From Bacteroidaceae bacterium (GTDB lineage Bacteria > Bacteroidota > Bacteroidia > Bacteroidales > Bacteroidaceae), in assembly GCA_900772575.1 (NCBI GenBank), contig CAAHEN010000243.1, positions 1 through 19,629 of the forward strand: a stretch of 19,629 nucleotides of DNA, in the 5' to 3' direction. Below the pieces are notes generated by a model that was given only the letters and a program-made list of their open reading frames with translations, did not search any database and was not told the DNA's origin. Below are positions 1-7,660 of the stretch, piece by piece (positions within the stretch are counted from its first letter, which is position 1; every line of letters starts with the position of its first letter). A program made the position numbers and the translations under genes.

Positions 1-178
1 CAGCCGCCGTGGCGTCCGGCTTCCCGGTGCGCCCGGCCATGAAGGGGAGGGCCAGCGCCTCGAAGTCTGTCAGGATGCCGGCCTTCCCGGCCGGCGTACG
101 CGCGTTGTAGCCCGCCATGAACGAGGCGTTGGCCGTGGCGGCCTCAGGACGCCCCTCGCCGTTGCGCACCGCCGCCAT
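1..178 (-). CDS. Partial unidentified GC-rich gene (5' end only)
   Basis: On the minus strand an open frame starts with an ATG at 178 and runs without a stop to base 1, giving about 59 codons of a protein cut by the window edge. The translation begins MAAVRNGEGRPEAATANASF and is rich in Ala and Gly. Codons in this frame have strongly G/C third positions and a plausible amino-acid mix, which favours this strand over the also-open plus frame. Bases 1-180 are roughly 74% GC by my count, well above the rest of the window. In the same frame the first upstream stop (TAA) lies near 210, so the true start could differ slightly. I recognise no family. It could be a transferred gene, a gene remnant, or an assembly join. 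No promoter motif is visible in front of it. Confidence 0.4.
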   Translation of the reverse strand, partial: MAAVRNGEGRPEAATANASFMAGYNARTPAGKAGILTDFEALALPFMAGRTGKPDATAA

Positions 179-362
179 CTGCCCCAGTCGGCCCGGTTTC
201 CATATGTAGCAAAAGGTTTATCGGACAGCAATATTGAGATTTACAGTTACCCCCCCTATTCTGTCCCTTCGGGTTGGCATCATCTGACACCGTAACAACT
301 TTGATGTTAAGTCGTTTAGTGCCATTTCTCCCGTTTTTCGAGGTTATTCCAGAGATTTTCTC

Positions 363-370
363 TATCTTTG
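363..370 (+). promoter_or_regulatory. Predicted Bacteroidota promoter (-7 TATCTTTG) for the DUF2520 gene
   Basis: TATCTTTG at 363-370 fits the Bacteroidota -7 consensus TAnnTTTG. A T-rich stretch at 334-340 lies about 22 bases upstream and could act as a weak -33 element. The ATG at 385 follows only 14 bases after the motif, so the leader would be very short. The position inside any longer reading frame argues against starts upstream of 385. Confidence 0.5.
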
Positions 371-384
371 CCACACTCAAAATC

Positions 385-1233
385 ATGAAAGCAACACAAG
401 CAGATATCGCCATCGTAGGTGCAGGCAATGTGGCCACACATCTGATTTGCGCCCTTCAGGCCGCCGGTTACACGGTTAAGGCCATTATGAGGCATCGGAA
501 GATTGCACTATCCTTGTATAAAGAGGAGGCATTGTCACGAGACAGGCACCGTCCAGTTGTCGTGACTGAGGCTTCCGAGCTTCCCGAAGCTGGGATCTAT
601 ATATACAGTGTCAGCGATGGCATACTGCCTAAACTGGCCGAACAGATCTCACATGAACATCCCGACAGCTTGCACATCCATACCTCCGGGAGCACAGGGC
701 TTGACGTCTTCGCCCCGGTATGCAAGCATTGCGGCGTGCTCTACCCCCTCCAGACGTTTACGGCAAGCCGAGAACTCGATTTTAGCCAGATACCCTGCTT
801 TGTCGAAGGAAACACGGCCGACAGCCTTGCCGCTATCAGCGCATTGGCACATCGGCTGACCAGAACGGTGGCAGAGCTGGACAGCCGACGCCGCCGAGAA
901 CTCCATTTGGCCGCGGTCTTTGCCTGCAACTTCGTCAATCACTGCTATGCCATTGCAACCGAACGCCTCATACAGAAAGCCGGAGTCAGTCCAGAGGTAC
1001 TCGTTCCCCTCATCGGTGAGACTGCCGCTAAGGCCTGCCAACTGGGCGCAATGGTTGCCCAGACTGGCCCTGCGGTCCGTGCGGACGAACGCATTCTGGC
1101 ATGCCACCAAACAATGCTCATTGACGATCCTCTTCGCCAACAGGTCTATGAGACGCTCTCGCACAGCATTCATGACTATGCCACATGTAACCACGTAAAC
1201 AACAACCAAAACCATCCGCATGATAAACTATGA
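385..1233 (+). CDS. DUF2520-containing Rossmann-fold protein (putative NAD(P)-binding reductase-like)
   Basis: This 282-aa protein has an N-terminal Rossmann domain with the dinucleotide-binding loop VGAGNVATHL at residues 11-20. It is followed by HTSGST (99-104), YPLQTF (120-125) and a helical C-terminal half containing ACNFVNH (180-186) and TGPAVRAD (227-234), the pattern of DUF2520 proteins. The family resembles ketopantoate reductase and 6-phosphogluconate dehydrogenase-type enzymes, but its substrate is not established. The ATG at 385 is preferred because the NAD-binding strand then begins a few residues in, and a promoter motif sits just upstream. The 3' end overlaps the next gene by 14 bases, so the two are probably translationally coupled. 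A DUF2520, KdsC-like, Maf order is common in Bacteroidales from general knowledge. Confidence 0.85.
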   Translation: MKATQADIAIVGAGNVATHLICALQAAGYTVKAIMRHRKIALSLYKEEALSRDRHRPVVVTEASELPEAGIYIYSVSDGILPKLAEQISHEHPDSLHIHTSGSTGLDVFAPVCKHCGVLYPLQTFTASRELDFSQIPCFVEGNTADSLAAISALAHRLTRTVAELDSRRRRELHLAAVFACNFVNHCYAIATERLIQKAGVSPEVLVPLIGETAAKACQLGAMVAQTGPAVRADERILACHQTMLIDDPLRQQVYETLSHSIHDYATCNHVNNNQNHPHDKL

Positions 1234-1741
1234 CCTCACGAAGATAAAGGGCATGGCTTTCGACGTAGACGGCGTACTCAGCTCAAGCAATGTGGTATTG
1301 CTGGAAGGTGCGTCGCAGCCTTGCCGCAGTGCGAACATCAAAGACGGCTACGCCATGCAACTCGCCGTGAAACATGGTTATCAGTTGGCCATCATCACCG
1401 GCGGACGCAGTGAGGCTGTCAGAGAGCGCTACCAGCATCTTGGCTTGCATGATGTCTTCATGGGCATTTCTGTCAAACTGGCTTGCTTTGACCATTGGAT
1501 GGCTGAAAACCAACTCAACCCAGATGAGGTGATTTACATGGGAGATGACATCCCAGACTATGAAGTCATGCGCCGCTGTGGGCTACCGTGTTGCCCTGCT
1601 GATGCCGCACCGGAAATAAGGGCTATCTCGACCTATGTCTGCCAGCGCAATGGCGGTGACGGCTGTGCACGTGAGGTCATCGAGCAGGTGATGCGCGCAC
1701 AGGGCCAGTGGATGATAGACGACCGTGCCTTCGGCTGGTGA
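1220..1741 (+). CDS. kdsC: KdsC-type HAD phosphatase (probable 3-deoxy-D-manno-octulosonate 8-phosphate phosphatase)
   Basis: This 173-aa cap-less HAD hydrolase matches the usual KdsC length. Motif I is FDVDGVL with nucleophile D15 and acid/base D17. Motif II is TGGR (60-63), the motif III lysine is K86, and motif IV is MGDDIPD (107-113). The Gly-rich C-terminal segment GGDGCARE (145-152) resembles the GGxGAxRE tail that closes over the active site in Kdo-8-phosphate phosphatases. The enzyme would release phosphate from Kdo-8-P to give Kdo, a core sugar of lipopolysaccharide, in the cytoplasm. The related KDN-9-phosphate phosphatase function cannot be excluded from sequence alone. It overlaps the preceding gene by 14 bases. 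Confidence 0.85.
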   Translation: MINYDLTKIKGMAFDVDGVLSSSNVVLLEGASQPCRSANIKDGYAMQLAVKHGYQLAIITGGRSEAVRERYQHLGLHDVFMGISVKLACFDHWMAENQLNPDEVIYMGDDIPDYEVMRRCGLPCCPADAAPEIRAISTYVCQRNGGDGCAREVIEQVMRAQGQWMIDDRAFGW

Positions 1742-1811
1742 CAGGGCCATCGGCTTGTGTGTCATGTCACCAGATATACCACATTACGATAACCATCAAT
1801 GATAAAACGCT

Positions 1812-2393
1812 ATGCTCGACAACCTGAAAAAATATAACATCATTCTGGCCAGCAACTCACCGCGACGCAAAGAGCTGTTGGCCCGTTTGGGACTGAAATT
1901 CAAAGTCCGCAGCCTTTTCGGACTTGACGAAAGCTATCCTGACGAACTGCGGGGAGAGGAGATCTCGCGCTTCGTCTCGCAGAAGAAAGCCGAGGCCTAT
2001 CGCCACACCATGGATGCCAACGACCTTATCATCACAGCCGACACAATGGTCTATTGTGATGATACCGTACTGGGTAAGCCAGTAAACGTGACAAAGTGTG
2101 CTGAGATGTTGCGATTACTTTCTGGCAAGACGCATGAGGTCATCACAGGCGTCACAATCATGACACTTCGGCGCACTGAAACATTCACAGCCACGACCAA
2201 AGTCACTTTCACCCAACTTACAGACGAGGATATCGACTACTATATCAAAAATTACTTACCACTCGACAAGGCCGGAGGCTACGGCATCCAAGAATGGATA
2301 GGCATGATAGCTGTCGAAAACATCAACGGCAGTTTCTTCAATGTCATGGGACTTCCGGTACAACGGCTGTATTCCGCGTTGAAGAAGTTTTGA
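1812..2393 (+). CDS. maf: Maf-family nucleoside triphosphate pyrophosphatase
   Basis: This 193-aa protein carries all Maf signatures: SNSPRRKEL (14-22) near the N-terminus, TADT (76-79) with the catalytic aspartate, GKP (88-90), SGKTHEVITGV (104-114), DKAGGYGIQ (152-160) and NGSFFNVMGLP (172-182). Family members hydrolyse non-canonical or surplus NTPs (dTTP, UTP and modified bases) to monophosphate and pyrophosphate. The DKAGGYGIQ and NGSFFNVMGLP motifs favour the YhdE-like dTTP/UTP subgroup. It lies 70 bases behind the KdsC-like gene with no promoter motif between, so it probably shares that transcript. Length is normal for the family. Confidence 0.92.
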   Translation: MLDNLKKYNIILASNSPRRKELLARLGLKFKVRSLFGLDESYPDELRGEEISRFVSQKKAEAYRHTMDANDLIITADTMVYCDDTVLGKPVNVTKCAEMLRLLSGKTHEVITGVTIMTLRRTETFTATTKVTFTQLTDEDIDYYIKNYLPLDKAGGYGIQEWIGMIAVENINGSFFNVMGLPVQRLYSALKKF

Positions 2394-2418
2394 ACAGGAC
2401 TTCACCTAGATAGATTTG
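2389..2418 (+). promoter_or_regulatory. Predicted Bacteroidota promoter for the CNNM/CBS gene
   Basis: TTTG at 2389-2392 (-33) and TAGATTTG at 2411-2418 (-7, consensus TAnnTTTG) are separated by 18 bases, close to the usual spacing. The -33 element overlaps the stop codon of the Maf gene. Transcription would start near 2425, leaving a leader of roughly 45 bases before the ATG at 2472. This is the best two-element promoter in the window. Confidence 0.6.
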
Positions 2419-2471
2419 CCACCGATTCACAGCTGCATCGTTAGTTTCATCTAAGCATTAACCTCATTTTT

Positions 2472-3773
2472 ATGGAGTTCATAATACTGCTTCTCCTGCT
2501 TATTGCCAATGGGCTTTTGGCGATGTATGAACTTGCACTCGTCTCAGCCAGCAGAATCAAGCTGACCTCAATGGCCGAACGCGGCGACACGAACGCCAAG
2601 CGCGTGCTGCGACAGCTGAAAAACTCTGAGCAAACCCTTTCGGCCATACAAATCGGCATCACCCTCATCGGCATTGTCTCCGGAGCCTTTGGCGGCATGG
2701 CCATTTCGAACGATGTGGAAGTGTGGCTCAGACAATTACCGTTTCTGACTAAATACGCCACGACATTGTCACTCATACTTACCGTCGCTGTCATTACTTA
2801 TCTTTCACTTGTCGTTGGCGAACTGGTTCCCAAGGCCATCGCCCTCAGCCGACCGGAACATTATGCCAAACTACTCAGCGGCCCTATTGCCGCACTGACT
2901 TGGATCTGTTATCCGTTTGTGGCTATCCTCAGTCTGTCGACAAAATGCATCGGACGGCTTCTCGGCGTCAAGGCCGACCAAGTGCAAAGTCTTACGCAGG
3001 ATGAGATTAAACTCCTTCTTAAGGAGAGCTCGGAGCGAGGTGTCATCAACAAGCAGGAATCGGAAATGCTGCGCGACGTATTCAGTTTCTCCGACAAGCG
3101 GGTCTGCGAACTCATGACGCCACGTCCTCAGCTGGTCATGCTTCACAAAGACGACAGCCAGACAACAGTACTCGACACCATGAAGCAGCACAACTACAGC
3201 AAATATCTACTTGTAGACAAGACAGCGGATGAGGTTCTGGGGGTGGTGGCTGTCAAAGACGTCCTCCAACTTATGGCTGAGACAGATCAGCCATTCGCAC
3301 TGACGAAAGTAGTTGTGCCGCCGCTGTTTCTTCCTGAAAGTATCCCGGCCAGCAAGGCACTAGAGCTCTTCAAGCAAAACAAAACCAAGTTTGGTGTCGT
3401 CGTCGATGAGTATGGTGGCACTGAGGGTATTGTCACCCTCAGTGATCTCACCGAGAGCATCTTCGGTGACATTGTGGAGGAGGGCGATAATGACGTTCCT
3501 GATATCATCAGACGGGAGGACGGGACACTACTTGTCGAGGGCAGTATGAATCTCAGCGATTTCATCGAGCGCTTGAACCTGAAAGAAGACCCAGACTTGG
3601 AAGAACAGCGCTTCAACACCGTAGCGGGTCTGGTCATGTATCTCATCGGCAGACTGCCCCATACCGCCGACGTTGTCCACTACCAAGGGCTCTGTATTGA
3701 GATCATCGACATGGACGGCGAACGCATCGACAAGTTACTGGTTTCCGACAAACCGTCGTCGGCGTCGGACTGA
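2472..3773 (+). CDS. HlyC/CorC-type CNNM transmembrane protein with CBS pair
   Basis: This 433-aa protein has the standard three-part layout. A DUF21/CNNM membrane domain covers about residues 1-165, with hydrophobic segments near 1-20, 58-78, 95-118 and 136-157 and the signature VVGELVPKAIAL (114-125). A CBS-domain pair covers about 205-335, including MTPR (215-218) and DEYGGTEGIVTLSDL (312-326). A CorC_HlyC C-terminal domain covers about 345-425. Such proteins are inner-membrane, nucleotide-regulated transporters or regulators of divalent cations, chiefly Mg2+/Co2+; the historical hemolysin label is misleading. A two-element promoter lies directly upstream, so it may be transcribed separately from Maf. 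The exact ion specificity is not readable from the sequence. Confidence 0.9.
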   Translation: MEFIILLLLLIANGLLAMYELALVSASRIKLTSMAERGDTNAKRVLRQLKNSEQTLSAIQIGITLIGIVSGAFGGMAISNDVEVWLRQLPFLTKYATTLSLILTVAVITYLSLVVGELVPKAIALSRPEHYAKLLSGPIAALTWICYPFVAILSLSTKCIGRLLGVKADQVQSLTQDEIKLLLKESSERGVINKQESEMLRDVFSFSDKRVCELMTPRPQLVMLHKDDSQTTVLDTMKQHNYSKYLLVDKTADEVLGVVAVKDVLQLMAETDQPFALTKVVVPPLFLPESIPASKALELFKQNKTKFGVVVDEYGGTEGIVTLSDLTESIFGDIVEEGDNDVPDIIRREDGTLLVEGSMNLSDFIERLNLKEDPDLEEQRFNTVAGLVMYLIGRLPHTADVVHYQGLCIEIIDMDGERIDKLLVSDKPSSASD

Positions 3774-3853
3774 ACGCACTGCCCAAGGGCAGCTAAGCCA
3801 TTTCAGACACGATCTTCCACTCTACACCATGAACAAAATTTGTAATACCACAT

Positions 3854-4348
3854 ATGAAATCATCTAAGTTTATAGCAGCTACAGCGCTTTCCTCATTGGC
3901 TCTCTCCATCACCAGTTGTTCGGAACACTATGACGATCCCAAATATCGTTCTGTGCCACCGTCTTTCTCAGACATGACGTTCACTAACCTCAATGGTGAA
4001 AGCACCATGCGCACTGGGGACAGAATTGTGGCTACGGCTGTACAGAGTTCCATCGGTCGTCTGCTCAACCGTACGACATATACTTGGTCAACATCTCCGA
4101 CAGAGGGCATCAGTCATGCTTTTGTGAAGTCCGTCGTCTACGATCAGGAGACACAGAACCCGACAGATACACTTGTCTTCACAAAACCGGGCACTTACAC
4201 CGTGACTCTTACAGCCAAATACAACAGTTCTGGCAATAACCAGAGCATAGATAACACGGTGGAGTTCACAGATGGCAGCGTCACTTATGTGACGAATGGC
4301 TTGCTGTCTTATTCCGTCACAGTGAAGAAGACAGTCAAGATCGAATGA
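3854..4348 (+). CDS. Small lipoprotein with PKD-like beta-sandwich
   Basis: This 164-aa protein begins with a lipoprotein signal peptide. A short basic start and hydrophobic stretch end in LSITSC, so the lipidated cysteine would be C22, followed by SEHYDD. The mature part is polar. It includes a segment near residues 70-125 (YTWSTSPTEG, then FTKPGTYTVTLTAKY) that looks like a PKD or immunoglobulin-like strand pair, where a GTYTVTLTA-type motif is typical. It is therefore probably anchored in the outer or inner membrane with a beta-sandwich domain. No catalytic residues are recognisable and I cannot assign a function. The gene sits 28 bases upstream of RNase Z and may share its transcript. Confidence 0.75.
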   Translation: MKSSKFIAATALSSLALSITSCSEHYDDPKYRSVPPSFSDMTFTNLNGESTMRTGDRIVATAVQSSIGRLLNRTTYTWSTSPTEGISHAFVKSVVYDQETQNPTDTLVFTKPGTYTVTLTAKYNSSGNNQSIDNTVEFTDGSVTYVTNGLLSYSVTVKKTVKIE

Positions 4349-4376
4349 GACCTATCATTCCAACGGCACTACATTT

Positions 4377-5336
4377 ATGGAGAAATTCGAGCTACATATC
4401 CTAGGCTGTGGCAGTGCGCTTCCCACGTTGCGCCATAACCCCACCTCACAGATCCTGAACGTGCATGACAAGCTGTTCATGATAGATTGTGGCGAAGGGA
4501 CACAACTGCAGATGCGCCGCACCCGCTTGAGCTTCTCACGTCTCAACCGCATCTTCATCTCTCACTTGCATGGCGACCATTGTTTCGGCCTTATAGGCCT
4601 CATCTCCACCTATGCCCTATTGGGACGCACAGCCACTCTCCATATTCATGCTCCAGCCGATCTGGAGCAGCTGCTCGCACCATGGCTAGTCTATCATTGC
4701 CGGGGTGCAGCGTTCGCCGTTGAGTTCCATGCTTTTCCCACCGATGCCGCTATGACCATCTATGAGGACAAAAGTGTTGAGGTGAAAACTGTTCCGCTGC
4801 GCCACCGCGTGCCATGTTGCGGATTTGTCTTCCGTGAGCAACCGCGGCTGCCACATATTCGCCGTGACATGATAGATTATCTCGGCATACCGACCTATGC
4901 CATTAACCGAATCAAGCTCGGCGGCGACTGGCAGAAGGAAGATGGTACAGTCATTTCACATGACCAGCTGGTGAAACCTGCCGATCAGCCCCGCAGCTAC
5001 GCCTATCTTTCCGATACGGCGTTCTGCCCGTCAAACGTGCCGCATGTTGAAGGCGTCGACCTGATGTTCCACGAGGCTACCTTTGCTGAGACCGATGCCA
5101 CACGCGCTGCCGAGACGTTTCATTCTACGGCTGCGCAAGCCGGGAAAATGGCACTTCTGGCCCATGCGAAACAGCTCCTGATCGGGCACTACTCTTCTCG
5201 CTATGATGACGAGAAATGTTTGCTGCGCGAGTGCCAAGCTATATTTGCCAACACCGTACTGGCGCAAGAGGGAAGTTGCATAGCCATCCCATGCCGGGTG
5301 CCGGAACAAGCCCCCAATCTCCCCATTCAAGACTAA
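4377..5336 (+). CDS. rnz: Ribonuclease Z (tRNA 3'-end processing endonuclease)
   Basis: This 319-aa metallo-beta-lactamase-fold protein has the short-form RNase Z length. Zinc ligands are visible: HLHGDH at residues 63-68, H143 in LRHRVPCCGF, D213 in YLSDTAF, and H271 in IGHYSSRY. HEATF (232-236) and TFHST (247-251) fit the conserved C-terminal motifs. The N-terminal GCGSALPT and CGEGTQLQ are also typical. The enzyme cuts precursor tRNAs at the discriminator base, or can act in RNA turnover in organisms that encode CCA. Short forms act as homodimers in the cytoplasm. It lies between an exported lipoprotein gene and an exported propeller gene, with gaps of 28 and 7 bases, consistent with co-transcription. 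Confidence 0.95.
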   Translation: MEKFELHILGCGSALPTLRHNPTSQILNVHDKLFMIDCGEGTQLQMRRTRLSFSRLNRIFISHLHGDHCFGLIGLISTYALLGRTATLHIHAPADLEQLLAPWLVYHCRGAAFAVEFHAFPTDAAMTIYEDKSVEVKTVPLRHRVPCCGFVFREQPRLPHIRRDMIDYLGIPTYAINRIKLGGDWQKEDGTVISHDQLVKPADQPRSYAYLSDTAFCPSNVPHVEGVDLMFHEATFAETDATRAAETFHSTAAQAGKMALLAHAKQLLIGHYSSRYDDEKCLLRECQAIFANTVLAQEGSCIAIPCRVPEQAPNLPIQD

Positions 5337-5343
5337 GATCAAA

Positions 5344-6636
5344 ATGAAATCTATATTGCAAATGGCCGGTATGGCCACATTATCACTCGTGCTTGTCACA
5401 GTTTCCGCTGCATCGTCCTCCGCACAGAACCAGCGTCAGAAAACGATTGGCTCCCCTACAACATCAGACGCCAAACGCGACAAACTGACGGCACTGTTTG
5501 ATGCTTATGAGTTCGACGAAGCCGTCATACTAATTGAGAAAGAGATAAAGACTGCGCAGCGTACCGGAAAACCGACGGCAGCTCTGGAAGATGAATTACG
5601 GCAAGCCCGCCTTGGCGCAACAATGCTAAAAGGCACGGAGAAAGTAGTCATCATCGACAGTCTAGTCGTGCCACGTGCAACCTTCTTGCAAGCCTACAAA
5701 CTCAGTCGCGAGTGCGGTATCATTGGGCCGCTCGCCAGCTTGGTGCCGGCGTTGTCAAAAATGCGTTGTGGACAGACAGCCCACATCAATGATCTCGGTG
5801 ACCGAATTGTGTTTTCAGCCCCCGATAGTGCAGGCCGCTTGAAGCTACAAGCTTCCGACCGATTGGGGAATCAGTGGAGCCAGCCACGTCAACTGTCTGG
5901 CATGGGGCAGGCCGATGACATCCAGGACTACCCATATATGATGGCCGACGGCACAACGCTCTACTATGCGGCACAGAGCTCTGAGAGTCTTGGCGGTTAC
6001 GACATTTTTGTCACCCGCTACAACAATGCCACAGGACAATATGTCAAAGCGGAGAATGTCGGCATGCCATTCAATTCACCGGCCAATGACTACCTCATGG
6101 TTATAGATGAAGGTACAGGCATCGGGTGGTTTGTCTCTGACCGTAGGCAACCTGCCGATAAAGTTTGCATCTACCGCTTCATTCCCAATGTTTCCAAGGA
6201 AGTCTACGACTATACTCCCGAGAACGAGGCACACGTAAGGCGATTGGCCCGCATTGCCTCTTTGGCCGAAAGCCAGACTGACACAAAAGCTGTAGCACAG
6301 GCCAAAGTGCGCCTTTTGCAAAGTGAGCAAGCCAAGCACGATGCCACCTCATCGGTTAGCCATTATTATGTCATCGATGATGCCACGGTCTATACTTCGA
6401 CGTCTCAGTTCCGAAATGCCACAGCACGCCGGCTGGCACTGGAAACAGATGCACTTCGTGGCAGTATAGACAAGGCTGAAGAACGTCTGGAACAACTACG
6501 TACAGCTGTAGACCAAAGTAAGTCAAACAGTGCAGCTGCCGAGATCGGACAGCTTGAACAGCAGTTGCCACAACTCTATACCGCACTGAAGGAAAAGGAG
6601 AAAGCAATGCGGCGGGCAGAGCTAGGCAGTGAATAA
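5344..6636 (+). CDS. Exported PD40/WD40-like beta-propeller protein with C-terminal coiled coil
   Basis: This 430-aa protein starts with a signal peptide (hydrophobic about 8-24, likely cleaved after SSSAQ near residue 28). A helical N-terminal part (about 42-125) could be a repeat scaffold. It is followed by propeller-like strands at about 145-280, including DYPYMMADGTTLYYA (195-209), GGYDIFVTRY (217-226) and FVSDRRQPADKVCIYRF (263-279), which are PD40-type blades. The last 65 residues form a Gln/Glu/Leu-rich coiled coil. Only three or so blades are obvious, so the propeller may be incomplete or divergent. In Bacteroidota, PD40 repeats occur in OmpA-linked and type IX secretion proteins, but no OmpA domain is present here. 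Function is unknown. The start is 7 bases after the RNase Z stop. Confidence 0.75.
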   Translation: MKSILQMAGMATLSLVLVTVSAASSSAQNQRQKTIGSPTTSDAKRDKLTALFDAYEFDEAVILIEKEIKTAQRTGKPTAALEDELRQARLGATMLKGTEKVVIIDSLVVPRATFLQAYKLSRECGIIGPLASLVPALSKMRCGQTAHINDLGDRIVFSAPDSAGRLKLQASDRLGNQWSQPRQLSGMGQADDIQDYPYMMADGTTLYYAAQSSESLGGYDIFVTRYNNATGQYVKAENVGMPFNSPANDYLMVIDEGTGIGWFVSDRRQPADKVCIYRFIPNVSKEVYDYTPENEAHVRRLARIASLAESQTDTKAVAQAKVRLLQSEQAKHDATSSVSHYYVIDDATVYTSTSQFRNATARRLALETDALRGSIDKAEERLEQLRTAVDQSKSNSAAAEIGQLEQQLPQLYTALKEKEKAMRRAELGSE

Positions 6637-6697
6637 GGCCTGTAGGCGTTTGCCAACTCCCCCTACGTCAACAACTCACCATATTAATGTACCTGTT

Positions 6698-7576
6698 ATG
6701 AAAGATTACTTTGCCCCATCTGAACTTATCATCAATCCCGATGGCAGTATTTTTCACCTCCATCTGCACCCAGAACATCTGGCCAACAAGGTGATTCTTG
6801 TTGGCGATCCGGGACGTGTGGCCACAGTGGCGGCCCACTTCGACCATCGCGAATGTGAGGTGCAGAGCCGTGAGTTCCATACAGTCACCGGTACATATGC
6901 CGGAAAGCGACTGACGGTTGTCTCTACAGGCATTGGCTGTGACAATATCGACATTGTGGTCAATGAACTTGATGCCTTGGCAAATATCGACTTTGCCACA
7001 CGCAGTGTGAAGTCCGAACTCAGACAACTCGAACTTGTGCGGATTGGCACCTGTGGTGGCCTACAGGCCAACACACCGGAAGGCACTTTTATTGCCAGCG
7101 TCAAGAGTATCGGCTTCGATGGCTTGCTCAACTTCTATGCCGGTCGTAATGCCGCTTGTGATCTCAAGCTGGAATCTGACTTCCTTGCAGCGATGAAATG
7201 GCATGGCAACCAGTGCATTGCCCACCCCTATGCCGTTGATGCCTCTCCCGAGCTCATCGAACGCATTGCCGGTGATGATATGGTACGGGGCATCACTGTG
7301 GCCTGCGGCGGATTCTTCGGTCCCCAAGGGCGTGAACTGCGTCTACCGTTGGCAGACCCTAAGCAGAATGAGAAAATCGAGGCTTTCTGTTATGGCGACC
7401 TTCGCATAACCAACTTCGAAATGGAAAGCAGTGCCCTCGCCGGACTGGCGCATCTCATGGGACATAAGGCGCTCACATGCTGTATGGTTATCGCCAATCG
7501 CTTAGCGGGTAAAGCCAATCCCAACTATAAGAACTCCATAGATTCGCTCATTAAGCTCGTGCTTGATCGTATCTGA
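6698..7576 (+). CDS. Nucleoside phosphorylase (uridine phosphorylase-like, PNP/UDP family)
   Basis: From the ATG at 6698 the protein is 292 aa. Family landmarks are GDPGR (36-40) for phosphate binding, VSTGIG (75-80), R115 with IGTCGG (116-121), and FEMESSAL (240-247), the ribose/base-binding motif of this family. IANR (265-268) follows, close to the VNR of uridine phosphorylases. The enzyme would split a nucleoside with phosphate into base and (deoxy)ribose-1-phosphate for salvage in the cytoplasm. The motifs lean toward uridine phosphorylase, but base specificity is uncertain. An in-frame GTG at 6629 would add 23 unconserved residues and overlap the previous gene, so ATG 6698 is preferred. 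A strong hairpin follows directly. Confidence 0.85.
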   Translation: MKDYFAPSELIINPDGSIFHLHLHPEHLANKVILVGDPGRVATVAAHFDHRECEVQSREFHTVTGTYAGKRLTVVSTGIGCDNIDIVVNELDALANIDFATRSVKSELRQLELVRIGTCGGLQANTPEGTFIASVKSIGFDGLLNFYAGRNAACDLKLESDFLAAMKWHGNQCIAHPYAVDASPELIERIAGDDMVRGITVACGGFFGPQGRELRLPLADPKQNEKIEAFCYGDLRITNFEMESSALAGLAHLMGHKALTCCMVIANRLAGKANPNYKNSIDSLIKLVLDRI

Positions 7577-7585
7577 TATAGAAAA

Positions 7586-7634
7586 CCGGTTGTAGAATGC
7601 CGTTGTGAATCAATATACGGCATTCTACAACCGG
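7586..7634. terminator. Perfect 18-bp inverted repeat, bidirectional terminator
   Basis: CCGGTTGTAGAATGCCGT (7586-7603) and its exact complement (7617-7634) flank a 13-base loop. The repeat lies between the converging nucleoside phosphorylase and MurF-Alr genes, so it can end transcription from both sides. No long T run follows on either strand, which is common for Bacteroidota terminators of this kind. Confidence 0.85.
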
Positions 7635-7660
7635 ATAGAAGCATTAGCGTATAACGCGAC

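Noticed and set aside
274..384. N-terminal extension of the DUF2520 gene from an ATG-like start at 274
   Set aside because: The extra 37 residues do not resemble the family, and the promoter motif at 363-370 lies inside the extension.
649..1221. 190-residue minus-strand frame across the DUF2520 gene
   Set aside because: It is fully antisense to a gene with clear motifs and has no recognisable domain.
3779..3792. CTGCCCAAGGGCAG palindrome after the CNNM/CBS gene as a terminator
   Set aside because: The stem is only 5-6 bp with a tiny loop and no T run, too weak to call.
6629..6697. GTG start for the nucleoside phosphorylase
   Set aside because: It adds 23 low-complexity residues and overlaps the upstream gene; the conserved domain begins right after ATG 6698.
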